A stretch of 64,000 nt of DNA, taken from positions 1,067,001 to 1,131,000 of the forward strand of contig JASJOG010000024.1 in assembly GCA_030142905.1 (NCBI GenBank). Reading direction: 5' to 3'. A model generated the notes under the pieces. It did no database searches and was not told the DNA's origin. It saw only the letters and a list, made by a program, of their open reading frames with translations. The translations under genes and the position numbers were made by a program. Positions 1-14,000 of this stretch are shown in pieces (positions within the stretch are counted from its first letter, which is position 1; each line of letters starts with the position of its first letter). The stretch is from Heliopora coerulea (taxonomy: Eukaryota > Cnidaria > Anthozoa > Scleralcyonacea > Helioporidae).

Positions 1-130
1 TAATTGAAGAAGACCTTTTCAACAATTCCAAAAAATGTCTCGCTATAAATTAGCAATAACTGAATTGGTTAAATTCCAGAAGAACGTAGCCTGGTTACGG
101 AACGTATCTACCAATTTTCTTTTGTTTTAG

Positions 131-158
131 GACTGTGCGGCTGTGGGATTACTCCGAG
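131..158 (+). CDS. WDR17: WDR17 exon (end of a WD40 blade)
   Basis: A short exon between a tttgttttag acceptor and a gtacgt donor encodes TVRLWDYSE, the last strand of a WD40 repeat. It starts with one base that completes a codon and ends in phase 0, which fits the next exon. Confidence 0.8.
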
Positions 159-2053
159 GTACGTCAGCAGTTTTGAGTAACTGATGTTTCTCCTGCTAAA
201 GAAGGTCTACCCCAGACGAAATTTTGATGATAAAACCCGATGCTCGTTAATACTACATAAACGAATATTTCAGACCTTCAATTTTTCTCTAAATGTTAGA
301 CAATGGTTACTCAGTGACAACACAATCCACCTGAGCATTCTTTTGCCACCCGATATCCTACGATCCTTCGCTGGGGTACCCATGTAGCTCGGACGTAATA
401 TGATATAAGTAGCTTGTTCCTGAGCCAGATACCGGTATCCGGCCAAATTAAACAATCTGGTAGTAATCCGGTATCTGGTAAAATCCTGTCGGATATTTGT
501 CGGAGAGTGCTGGAGTTTTTGCAAGCCCTAAAATTCACGAGAAAAGTATATTTTAAGTGCTGCAATAAGCGTTTGATGCCAACAGTTCGCAAGCTACGGA
601 GGCAGTTCTAACGTGCAACCTATTAAAACTGGAGTAGCAACCCATTCGTATGTTTAGTTTTGATTTCGTGTAATCATACTACAAACAATTCAAATGGCTT
701 GCATATTTTTTTAAATTTCTCGTTATTTCAGAGTGGTATCCGACCCATCCTTGCGTCTTGAGTAAACGTGTCAGAATTCAATATAATTTAAAGTAATTTG
801 TTGGGGGTTTTTTTTGACGACCATCATATTGTAACGTACAGTGTATCTGTGAGGTTTAAATACTTTTTCTTGACGTGTAGGAGGAATGCGTTGGTATCCT
901 TGAAGGTCACACGGGTCCAGTTCGTGGCTTATTATGGAATCCCGAAATTCCATATCTCGTGTTGTCGGGCAGCTGGGACTATTCAATCAAAGTATGGGAT
1001 ACAAGGTAGACCTTCGTCTTTGTATGGTCCATGTAAAGTTTTCGAGAAATAAGATAAGGGGCTGGTGAAATAAAAACTAAAAAGCTCGTGGATTTCTCTG
1101 TTTGCAGGACTTTGTCATGCCTGGAAACTGTGCTTAGTCATGGCGCCGATGTTTACGGTAAGTAAAATCAAATTGGTAGCGTTATTCAAATATAGCAGGA
1201 AACTGACATTTTTTATGTATAAGCTATGGTGTTGTGAGGTCTTTGTTTTCTTGGAATGGCGAAATACAAGTCTTAGAAAAGGGAAGCAAAAAAGGAAGTT
1301 TTATGACGTGCGTATATGGTTTGGTGTGGATTACATGATGCAGTGGCATATAATGAGATGTCGTGTTGAGTTTTGTAAGTCCACGTTGTGTGGTTTGACG
1401 GAGTGTATGGGTTTGTGGGGTTGTGTATGTTGTGCGAAAGGTCGGCTGCTGTGACGTTTTCATTGCGTGGGATTGCCTGAATGCGTGAATGTGTAATCTG
1501 TTATGGATTTAATTATGTGTTACTGGGCAAGATGAGATCCTGGGAACTGACAAATCGCGTCATATGTAGTAGAAAGTCAATTTATAGTTAATTTTTTATT
1601 TTTAGGTTATTTAAATATTTTTGATAAATATTATATATATTATTTTTGATATAATTATGTATTACCTTTTAAGTAATGCTTACTTATAATTAAACCCTAC
1701 TACTAAAATCAGCCCTTCAGCTGAAAGGACTTTTAACAGTATAATATAAAACGTTTTTGTGGTTATTATTTTTGTATGTAATCTGTAGGTTTGGCATGCC
1801 ATCCTCACCGCCCTTTTCTTGTGGCATCGACATCTCGAGATTCCAGTGTTCGCCTATGGTCTCTAGCTTCTGTGGTTCACTCGCTTTCGCTGGCTTTTCT
1901 TACAGACAGGCCTTCTTCGCAAATATTTGCGAAAAATCTAGGTATTTGAGTAGCATAAGCATTTGAGGCCAGGAGTCAGGCCAATCCACCGAATCGTAAA
2001 AGATGTTGGGTTTTAATTTTATCAAAATGTTGTGCGAATCTAAATTAGTTTTG

Positions 2054-2090
<37 letters not shown>

Positions 2091-4965
2091 AAAACTAATT
2101 TAGTATATGTATATGTATAAGTATATATATATATAAAAACGATTTAGTGGCCTCACACGGGGATCGAACTCACAACCTTCTGATGACCAGGGGTGAGACA
2201 CTTTAGCCGTTGGGCTACCAAAACTCAAGTGCCTAGGTCAGGTTTTGGGTTCGGTACGTATAAGCTGCCTATGCGGTAGCAGCCACATGGTAGTAAAGTT
2301 AAATGAACGACTTTAATGCTATACACAATTGTTGTGCAATTTTCTGCGGGTTCTGTCCCCGTCTGGGGCTCAGACAACGCTGTTCCGAGTAGGTGACCTT
2401 GACAAAGGTCCGCTTACCTTATTTTAAAATTCCAAGCTCCCCTTCCATAAACACGGCACCAGTGTGTAACATTAATGCCATTTTAAATATCACTTTCGTC
2501 TGAAAATCTTATCAACTGAATAAGACAAATAAGGCCCTGACCTGTGAGTTGACACAATATTGGTATTGTCAGCAGTATTTTTATGGAAAATACCATATTG
2601 ATGTCACTATTTTGGAGTTGATATTTTCCCTTTGGTATACTGTCGTTTCCTTTCCAAACGTTCGACGCCTTCCTTGCGAACAAATAATCGTATAATAACG
2701 CTACCGGGTATAAAGTACCATTTTTTGCGAATTTGATCGAGTCAACATAGTAGCCAAGTAAATTAAGCTATTAGTCATCGAGTGGAATCTTCGGGATCGA
2801 TTATGTAATTCGATGCTTTTCGATTTGGTTTCTTTTGGTCGTTTATTTCTTTTTGTTTAAGTCGTTTACATTTCTCTTTCTTCATAATACGTGTTACTAG
2901 TTTGTTCTTCATTTTGTATTTTATTTCTCTTTCGTTTAGTTTTGGGATTCAGTCCAATATTAGGATTTTCTGAGGGGTGTGAACGAGCACCGAAGGGATG
3001 AGCACCCGGGGGTACTTGGCCATGATTCCTAGAAAATTTTTAACGTATAATTTTAATGATTTTTTTTTCAAGATACGTGATTATTGAATAAGAACACAAA
3101 TATTACGATTATTGTTTGGATAATATACCGTCTTTTGAACCGTCGATTCCCAGTAGGTGGACCCCTCGTCGGACTGGATTGGGAACGCACATGTCGACAC
3201 CTGTCCTAAAGGGCCTGTGATTAGAGTTAGGTTTATGGTCGCTATAAAATTTGTCATAAAGTAACATTTGGACTGCCTGTCTGAAAATCTTTCTATATCA
3301 AGTATTTCTAAGTATCACAAAGCCAGTAAGTGTTCCTCAATGGTTTGCGCGTTCAACCGGCCATCAGAAAATTACGGGTTCTATCCCTATCGTAACCTCA
3401 GGAAACTTTTCGGAGTTTAGCTTGGAAGTTGGTACGCTCTATCAAAATAGAGTGTCTTTATTTACAGTGCATAACCCTATCAGCTGACTAAGTTGTTCTC
3501 TATAGAGGTCCAGTAAGGGCACCCATTTTCCTCCAGCTCTCCGGCTTACCTAACTATAGCGTATGACATGTAATATTTCTTTTCTAATTGAGCAAAACTG
3601 ACACATCTGCTAGTATCATGTATTTTTACTTTCACACAGTGGCCTTTAATCGATGAGTAACTGCTCGGCTTCTGTACGATGCATGTTCCTGTATTTGTAT
3701 TGCATTTCAGAGGAGGCTTTAGAGTCGGAGTACACTCCATTGCTTTCTGGACACTATTCCAAAGAGATCCTTTTTGCTGGAGCTCTTGAAGATCGATCAG
3801 AACATCGATTTTCACGGGAGAAAGTTTCACAGTTTTTTTCGGTATGCGGACTTGTTTAAATTTTTCTTAATTTTATGATAAACGTTACCGTTATAAAATC
3901 AAGTGACTAGTATATCCATGAAATTAAAGTTACCATTAAAATTAAGCATTTAAGGTTTATACGCTCGTCAACCACGTTGTCAGTTGCTATCCAGCTCCCA
4001 AGTGTGGAGAGAATTAACCAAACACGCTTCAGTAGATCTTGCATCTGGATTCGTTCACTTTACATATGCATAGCAATGAGGTAGCAACCGACCATGTTGT
4101 TGATAGGCGTTTACTTTTTTAAAGTCTCATCTGCACGTTTACATGACAAAATCGTACTGGTTTTATTTCCTATTTCCTATTTGCTAATTTTAATTTACAG
4201 ACTCCCCGAGGACTTAGTAACTTGTGGGATCTCATAGCCGTTCTTTCTGGTGACGAAGTTGGCGTTCTTTCCTCGTCATATAGCAAGGGAATAGTTCACG
4301 TCAAACATTTATTGCAACTTAAAGCAGTAAGTGGTATTTGCAAGACTTGAAGTTCGTATTTATCTCTACATGGCACAAATTCTCTAAATGGCGATAGTCA
4401 TGGCTTTCAGGATGGCCAAGGTTTATTTAAATGGGGTCCGAGTAATATAGGAGACAACTAGATACTTGAAGAGTCGTTTAAATGGTTTTGTTCGTTACTC
4501 ACCTAACATCTGTTCTTTTAGTCCGAGGCTCAACAACTAGAAACTGTTAAAATGGCCAGTTTTGGGGTAACTGGATCCCACAGGAGAAATGACCAGTTAA
4601 AGGCTGCAGCGAGTATTCACATGAAGATTGGTCAAATTCAAAGATACTGCGAACTTATGGTGGAAGTAGGCGAGGTAGAATTAAGTAATGAATTATATAA
4701 ACTGATGAATTAATTACGTGCTAAAGATGCGATGCATGTCCTAGTATATGCACGCACGTGCGCGTGTATGTGTATGTGTATGTGTGTGTGTGTGTACGTG
4801 TTTGGAGCCGGTCTAGAATGGAGAAGTAAGACAGCTCCTTCCCTCCACTAGTCTGAGGGTTCACCTTGGGCAAGTGTTAGCATCGTCAAGCCCCCCACGA
4901 CCTAGGGAAGATGGGGCTCTTAAGCCGTGGTGAAGGCAACCCCTCTAGGAGAAGGTAAAACTTCA

Positions 4966-5005
<40 letters not shown>

Positions 5006-8000
5006 CAAAAACAAAAACAAAAAAACAAGGGTAGATGGGGCTCCTAGCCTGGTGAAGGTAACTCATCTAGGAGAGGGAAACTCCGAAAACCTGCGGCTGA
5101 AATTGTTACCAGTTATCTTGCCTTTGCTTGTTACTGGAATTTTAACAATGGATACTTGGAGAGTGGTATAAGTGTGGTACAAACCTATGTCACTATAAAT
5201 AAACTTTCGTACAGATAAATCATCAACAAGGCTGGTCCAGCGTCGGCAGCGGTGCAACAACACAACACCAAGGGAGGGATTCTCGCTTGCCACAATCTGA
5301 AACAGATAAAAATATTCTATCCTCGACGTTTCGAGCAAAGGCTCTTTCTACTGACTCTTCAGACGAAGGGCCTTTGCTCGAAATGTCGAGGATAGAATAT
5401 TTTTATCAGTTTCTGATTGTGGCAAGCGAGAATCCCTCCCTTGGTGTTGTTTCGTACAGATATTTCTTCACCAGCTTATTGTCTGTGTTCTCGAAGTCCG
5501 ACGGCGATAGAGGTGTGGCGACGTGTGCAGACTTGACAAGTTGGGATCTTGCAGTTACTAATCTATACGAAGGTGGCATTAGACTTATCCTAACATCGTT
5601 ATTTATAACGAACAAGGCAGGTTTGAATTTCGGTGGAGTCTTTTGCGATTGAACAGCTTATTCAGGAGAGCACTGCTCACCCAAGTACCTTGGGAGGGGA
5701 CTAGAAAAGGTGTCCCAAACACTGCTGCCTTACCTTGAGCTGGTCAATTGCCTGTGGCTGACGGCTGTCCACTTCAGCAGGAACAAGAAACACAGTATTA
5801 ATAACAACAAAAAATTCTTCGCATAGAAATTTCCACTCCAGCTATGCTGTTGGAATGTCAGAACTCTAATCGATCTTGAGAATTCTGAACGACCTGATCG
5901 TAGAACTGTTCTCGTCACAAACGAATTAGCAATGTATAACATCGATTTTGCTGCTTTGTCAGAGACGCGTCTTTCAGGTGAGGACCAGTTGGCTGAGGTT
6001 GAATCTGGTTATACATTGTTTTGGTCTGGTAAACCAGAGGGAGAAAAACGTGAGGGCGGTGTTGGCTTTGCCGTTCGAAACATCTTGATTGACAGGATTG
6101 AGCGTCCATCTGTTATAAATGATTGCATAATCAGACTACGTCTTCCTCTCTCTCTTCTAGTAGATACATGTCAGTCATCTTTGTGTATGCACCCACCTTA
6201 ACATGTACTGACGATATTATAATATCATTCTATCAAGGATTGCGGTCTCTATTAACCTCTATTCCTAAAGAGGAATGTGTCATGCTACTTGGTGATTATA
6301 ATGGCCGCGTTGGTTCTGACCATAACACCTGGAATCCATTTGGCCCTTGTGGCATTGGAAAAAAACCCCAGCAGTGGACTTAAGTTAATCCAGCTTTGTT
6401 CCGAGTTTGATTTGGTCGTTTGTAACATATTGTTCCATTAAAAGAAAAAGCACAAGGCCACATGGTTCCATCCACGTTCTAACCATAGTCATATGATTGA
6501 CTTTGTCATTACACGTCGTAGTGACATCAGAAACGTATGCAAGGTTTGTGTAATGCGAGGTGAAAATTGTGATACTGATCACGTGATGGTTCGAGCAAAG
6601 CTTAAGACTGCTATTCGTAAAAAGGTTCGAATGTCTGATGTAACGGTACCAAAACGCATTGATGTTGCTAAATTGAAAGATCCTGACGTATAGAAAGAAC
6701 TGTCTGATGCTTTTGGTTCTCTTAGCTTTGATGATTATTCGTGGGAAAGTTTTAGGAAGATGATTTTTGACGCTGGTGTGGATATGCTGGGTCTCAAGAA
6801 GGCTAAGTACAAGGATTGGTTCAATGGTAGTAGTGTTGAAATAAACAGTCTTTTGGATGAGAAACGAAAGGTTCATCAGAAGTTACTTAATTGTACTGAT
6901 GGAGAGAGAGAGAGAGAGAGAGGCTGAAGATTGAGTACAACAATGTACGTCGTAATCTCCAGATAAGACTTCGCCAAATTAAGAACAAATGGTGGCTTGA
7001 TTTTTCCGTGGAAGTTCAGACTGCATGTGATAGAAAGGATTCTAAGAAGCTATATAGTCTGCTCCATCAAGCTTTTGGCTCCAAATCGTCATCTGTAATC
7101 CCTTCAAAGTCGAAAGACGGTTCAACCACATTCATAACTCCAGATAAAATCATGAAGCGTTGGACTGAGCACTTTACTGATCTTTTCTTCAATCCATCAC
7201 TAGTAGATGATGCAGCCATTGACAGCATTCTACAGCGCGATTGCATTTACAGTCTTGATGAGGAACCCTCTCTGGATGAAACCATAAACTCTATTAAGCA
7301 GATTAATACTGACAAAGCTCCTGGTCTTGATGGCATTCCGGTAGAGCTACTACGTCATGATGGTGAGAATCTTAACCGCGCGGTTCATTCTTTGATTCTG
7401 GACATCTGGTGCGGTTCACCAGTCCCTCAAGGCTGAGTGGATGCAATTCGTATCACACTGTATAAAGGTAAGGGCTCCAAGGCCAAATGCGGTGATTATC
7501 ATGGCATTTCTCTTCTTGAGGCTGTAGGCGAGGTCTTTGCTAGACTGATTCTAAATCGGCTAACTGATTTAGTTTATCCTGAAGTCATTCCTGAGGCACA
7601 GTGCGGTTTTCGATCAGAGAGAGGTACTGTTGATATCGTCTTTACGGCTAGACAACTCCAGGAAAAGTGTATTGAGCAGCGTATGCTTTTGTATCAAGTC
7701 TTTGTTGATCTCACAAAGGCATTCGATGTCGTCAATCGTGATGCTCTCTGGAGAATCCTAGGTAAACTTGGGCGTCCCCCAAGCTTTGTCGACAAGTTTA
7801 AGCAACTTCATCGCAATATGAAGGCTCAAGTCAATTTCAATGGCCAGCTTTCTGAACAAATATCTGTCGACAACGGCGTTAAACAAGGTGACATCCCTGC
7901 TCCAACGCTTTTTTCAATCCATCTTTCTGCCATCCTCTGGTTTGCTTTTCATGATTGTAACCTTGGTGTGATGATTCGTTTTCGTACTACGGGCAAAGTT

Positions 8001-11000
8001 TTTGATCTTCGGAGGTTTAATGCAAAGTCAAAGACCTCAGACTGTCTTGTCAGGGAACTTCTTTTTGCTGATGATGCTGACCTTGTTGCACGTTCCGCTG
8101 AGGACACGCAGGATATTATGGATCGTTTTGCGAATGCCTGTAAATGTTTTGGATTGACCATTAGCTTAGATAAAACAAAGGTAATGTTCACGCCAGTACC
8201 TGGTGAGGAAAATGTCGAGCCTGACATTTACGTTTATGGAACCTGGTTGAATGTCGTGAAGAGTTTTGTGTACCGTGGTAGCACTCTGGCTAGCAATGGC
8301 TCCTTAGACGTTGAGATCAAAGAACGAATCAGCAAGGCATCAGTTGCGTTTGGGAATCTGGAAGACAGGGTTAGATCGGATCGGAATATCACAATTAACA
8401 CCAAGCTTGCTGTGTATAAGACTTGTGTTCTGACCTCTCTTTTATATGCCTCTGAGACGTGGACCTTGTATCAACATTAAATGAAGGTTCTCGAAAGGTT
8501 TCACCAATATTGCCTTAGGCATCTCTTGGGCATCAAATTGGAGTATTTAACACCAGATACAGAGGTACTGCAGAAAGCTAAGAGTGCAAGTATCTCCATG
8601 CGTGTAATGAAAAATCAGATGAAGTGGACTGATCATTTAGTAAGAATGGGAGATGACAAGCTTCCTAAGCGTATTTTTTATGGGGAGCTTTCTGAGGGCA
8701 AGCATCCTCAGCATAAGCCAAGGGAAAGATTTAAGGATAACATCAAGGATAACTTGCGACGCATGCAGATTAATGCAGAGAGTTGGGAAAGCCTTGCTAA
8801 TGAGCGTGATGAATGCCTGCAGTTCCTCACATACACAAGGGTCTTGAGGAATATGAGACAAACCGAATCTCTCGTGCAGAACTCAAGCGTACAACTCGTA
8901 AGCAGGATATCTCAAACATTCCCAGTAATCTAGGGCATTTCTGGATATGCAATGTTTGCTCACGCATTCTGTTATCTAAAGCAGGCTATGTCAACCATGT
9001 GAAATCGCGCGCAATTCGCGGAGTTCTGCCCCTTGTAGAGTTGCCTGCAACTTTCCTGTACATAATTCCTCTGCACGGTTGTACCACATGCCCCAAGGTC
9101 TGCAAGTCTGCCGGTGGGCTCAAACATCATCTTCTGGTGCACAACAGAGGGACACCGGCCGCTACAAATCAGAAGGCACCTTTCGAATGCTCAATCTGCA
9201 ATTTGGTACGCAAATCTGCTGCCGGTTTGAAGAGCAACCTCAGAGCACACGGACGACGCAATGCAGACGAGTAACAAGTGGAGGAATGGCAATCATTTGT
9301 CAAGATGTAGCAATCAACATGTGTGTATAAATGTGTATGTATGTATGTGTGTGTCTGTATCTCTGATATGATAATAATGCGCTTTCTTCCGATGAAAGGT
9401 TACGAAGCAGTTTAATGAAAAAGAAAATTATTTAATGCATAAGTAAGTGGTGTCTGCATTCGAGTCCAATCGTCCTTAAGGAGGCTCGATAGATTTTTTT
9501 TTGAAAAATGGAGGAATACAAGTGCTACCTTGAAAGAATTTAGATAAATCTTTACTAGGAAGAATGAAATAAAACGTGAAAGTTAAATAAAACACTTTCT
9601 ACATTAAATACCATCGCTAGGAAAAACGGTCAAGCAATTGCTTTTGCTAATCTTTCAACGTAAATTAACTTTTGAAAGACACGGTGGTCCCAATTTCTTT
9701 TTTTTAAAGAAGCGAATTTTTAAAAGTCAAAAAGTATTCTTCCTGCAAAAATTGGGATTACATTTTCTTCAAAAATCTGTCCTGCGATTGCCCATACGAA
9801 AAGAAAAATATTAACGAAAAATTAAAGGGTCGCTTTTTACCAATTAAATCCTGTTAGATAATGAACGGGAGAAATTTTGAATGTCGTGGTCACAATAGCA
9901 GCATATGCAATATGTTTCATTCTTCTTGAAATATATATTCACCAATTTCTCAGGATCTATATTGTGGTCTTCAACGTATGACAAAACTGCATCGAGCCAC
10001 CTTAACGTACACCGGTTGAATTCTATCCCTTCAGAAACCTTACCCAGGTTGTCGGCATTTGAGAGAAGGATACCCCGCCAAAATGATGTCGGTGACTGTC
10101 CTCGTTTAGAATAGACGAATGTTTCACTTGTATAGTACCACTCTTCGTACATCGCCATCACGTATAAGTTGCCGCTGCCTTCGCTTGGAACGTGAGGCTC
10201 CAGTGGATACCATAGGTGATAGGAATGCCCAGACTTGCTTAATAGAGATCTTAAGCTTCATGATGAACGGTATGGAAAAAGCCAAACGACTTAGTTGACC
10301 TTGCAGTTTAAAAAAATTTTTGAAGGAACAGAATGTTTCTCGTTAAACTGAAACTTCAAGTCATTTGAAGTCAAACGTTGGGTTGTGATCGGCCTGAAGA
10401 AATTCATTGATATGACCAACGCTGACGTTAACCGGAGCTTGCGACCGGGAAGCTTAATTCCCCACTGATTAGCATAAACACGCTTCTCTACTCTGCTGGT
10501 GCTTTTCATCCTTGTGACATTCTTGTTATGAGCTGGGTGTTACCATGATAACCACGGATTGATTTGTTCTCATAGGACAGTTAGACCATAATTCTCCCTA
10601 ATTTCTCATGGGTGATCTCGCGTGTTTATATCAGGGTTTATAAGAACTGAAAAGGGCTCTGTATATCTTTAATGTAATTTAAGGTGGCTTCATTCAGTTT
10701 TTATGATAAAGGAAAATTCTAGTTTAGCTCTCAAAAAAATTATGAATATTTTTGAGGAGAATGAAACGTATTGTGGGAGGAAGAAAAACATTTTTGACAC
10801 CAAAAATATTATTAAGAAAAGTAATCTGTTGGTTGTTATGGCAACAGTGACGTTTCTAAATGGCTCCTTATCACTGTTCAAGCTTTATGAACTCAAGAAA
10901 TAGTTCTCAGGACTTTTCTTTGGAGTGATAGATCAACAGGCCGTATTTACAAAATAATTCTTTGTGTCCGATTTTTGTTTTCAAAAGTCAAAACATTTTC

Positions 11001-14000
11001 CTGAAAAAAAAAGCAAAACAGAATTTGTTTTTAAATTCATTAAAACTATTCTTCGGAAAACAGCTGTAACGGGGGGGGGGGAAATGGGAGGTCGCTGAAC
11101 TCTTCTTCGAGCTGAATAAGGTTAAACGGTAATTAGCAGCCTTTTTGAAACGTCACTATTATCGTGGCAACCAGTGGATCATTTTCCATTACTAAGACAA
11201 AATTGCTTTTTTCTACCTATCACAATTAGTTTTGTTTTCCTCAAAAATATTTGTTTACAATTTTTTGTCGGTCAAACTTTGCATTTTTGCATCTCTCAAG
11301 AAATCGTATGGAATCACCTTATATGTTTTGATTAATTTTTTGTTTATCTTGTTGTCAGTGTTGCTATTGCTCTTACTGTTGTTTGCTGGACTTTATCTCT
11401 ACCGTTATATCTTGCGTCAAAATTTTTGGGTTCCTTTTTTTTTCATAGTGGGACAAAGCCCTTTCGTTTGCACCTTGCGTTTCTTTGGAATATTGGAAAT
11501 CCCTAATGGAAAGGTTTGAGAATGTTGCAAGATTTTATCCAAGTTTTTATGTCGGACAAGAGCTCCATGTACACAGGAAATTTGATAGTCACATCCATTT
11601 CTGATGACATGATTGTCTTTTTTGAAATTTGAAACCTCTTTCTCAGTTAAGCTAAAATTTTGACCTTCGGTGAAATTCGACCTCGGTACTTTGATAGAAG
11701 GTATGTATTTCTACCATACATGTGCAACTTTTTCAATAGTTCGTGCACATTACTAGCTGATGTATTATTTATTTTACGATTTTTCCCCAGTCTGCATTTA
11801 AACGCCTAGCCTTGTATTCACAATACAAAACAACTAACCAAGAATCATGCAAGGTTTCTGTGGTATATTTTAAAGTCCTGAATATCTCTACCACCAGATA
11901 AGACATAAATAAATAGAAAACCCCATTCTTTTTCAATTTGAACGCACTCTTAAAATAACGGCAAAATCCGATAAACGATTTTGTGATGTCATAGCGGTTA
12001 AATAATTCATTAGATTTATCTCAGAGTTGTATTCAGTCGCGTACATGGTGTTTGATACGCTACGGTGTTCGTAACATATGTTTTTTAGACGTGCTAACCA
12101 ATTGGTGAATGAAGGAAACGACACTGCAGTTCCTTACTGTCTGGCGACCGGGAATGTGAAAAAGGTAATTTATGACTGAAACATTTAAAAATCTCTAGTT
12201 AAACCGAAATTTAAAAAAAATAGAAAAAACGAAACAAAAATAAAAATTTATCGAAATATTTTTATTGCTTCACCAAGGCAAGATTTTGTTTAGTCATACG
12301 GATACCAATAGGTTTCCCAGCAGTGAACATGCAGGAAGAACTTTTTTTTCCAAAGTGTATATTGTAAGAAACCGGAAGCAGACTGATCATAAACGTGCCC
12401 AGAAACACCATCAGAGTCATCAGAATTTTTTCATGACAACAATGGAACGGCATGTTAGGGGCTAGGAACTAGTTGACAACTGCGTCCGAATTCTAAGTAG
12501 CCTTAAGGTTTCTTCAACCTGAAAAGCTATAGCAAGGTCAAATCTCTTATTCTTTTAACGGTAAAAACAGATATGCATTAAGGTTATGTACTTAGACCGT
12601 TGCTGTTTATCATATTATAAATTTCTCAGGTAGGCGTGAATATGGAGATTAGAGGGGTCGGGACCCTAAATTTCTTGAAGACGGATGGCCGACCCTCTAC
12701 TTTTCACCCCACCTGATTACCTGCCCTCTTTTGTCAGGGTATAAAATCATGATAGAGGGTCACAGTAGTGAATCATTGTAATAGAAGAGAACAATAGTCA
12801 AAATTCTAAAACCGATTTCAACACACATAGCATGTGTGGCGCAGCCACTTTCGAACTTGTCCCCTACTTTTTCACCCTCCAAAACACTCATGATTTACGA
12901 AATTCTTTAAGTAAATCATCACAAGGTCAAATTTATTTGCTAAAGATATTCAAATAGGGTCCTCCAGTCCAACATTAATGCCAAAATGCAAAGTCGATTG
13001 AGGATTTGGAGAATATCTGGGATTATATGGTATAGAGAAAACAGAATATAGGATCTTTCTGATTAGTAATATATGATCTTTAGATCACGATAAAGACCTG
13101 GTCAAATACAAAAAGTAAAACCAATTCCGCTTGTTTAATGATAGATGAGACTATGACCTGAAGTGAGCTTGTCGACTATCCCAGATGATGTGATGAGCAA
13201 GTCGATTGCACCACATAATTACACAATCAAATTTCGACAACTGCTCCCAAATACGTTCTGCCTGGACTGTCCAAAAAACTGCGTCCTCAACAAAGTAGGG
13301 CTGTCCAACGTAAATGAATTAAAGGTTAAAATAAAGATATATCACTATACTTAGTCTTTTAGGAAATACATTTGTAGTTAGGATTATATATTGCTTGCAT
13401 TCATTTGTTATATGAATTTTAAATAATTTGATCATAAGATTGTAAATAATTTGATAATAAGATCGCTCTTTGTGTGGAGTGCGCAGATTTAATGCGCGTG
13501 GCATGAAATAAATGGCACCCGATACAGTTTCCCGTGTGCCTAACTTTCCCGAGCTGGCGAGCAAAGATCGAAGATTTGTCGCAAAATTAGTGACACAACT
13601 CCTCGTTGTAACCTGTTGGTAGTTTTGAAATTTCGCTAGAATAATTAGAATAGCCATTGCAAATGATTTTCACAATACTTTTAAGAGTTTACCACCCGAT
13701 GTTCATTACCGGTATTCATCCTTCATTATTTTTAAAAAAATACTTTGTTATTTTGTTATTTTATTATTCTGTTTCCACTCCTTATACTTAAAACAAAATA
13801 CGCTAACAAAGAATGGACATAAAAACGGCGGACGATTTTTGCAATTGGCGACCACTTCCAAATATTTAGAAGCAGGGGCACCGGAGGGAAAAAAATGTAC
13901 CAAGAATGCCGCATTGTATCTCGGATTGGGATAACTTTTTCGTAACTTTTTCGAACCATTAAATACAATATTCTAAAAACACATTATTTTTTGCTTGCAC

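Larger units (their letters stand above)
1942..3710. other. WDR17 intron with SINE-like repeats
   Basis: No coding exon is recognisable between the exons ending at 1941 and starting at 3711. It contains the TA repeat and two tRNA-like sequences; I recognise nothing else. Confidence 0.6.
5690..9340 (+). mobile_element. decayed APE-type non-LTR retrotransposon with C-terminal zinc fingers
   Basis: An intronic insertion in WDR17, same strand. Order: a 5' leader, an apurinic-type endonuclease, reverse transcriptase, a C-terminal extension and C2H2 fingers. It is interrupted by stops and frameshifts and so inactive. Element borders are approximate; no target duplication was identified. Confidence 0.85.
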
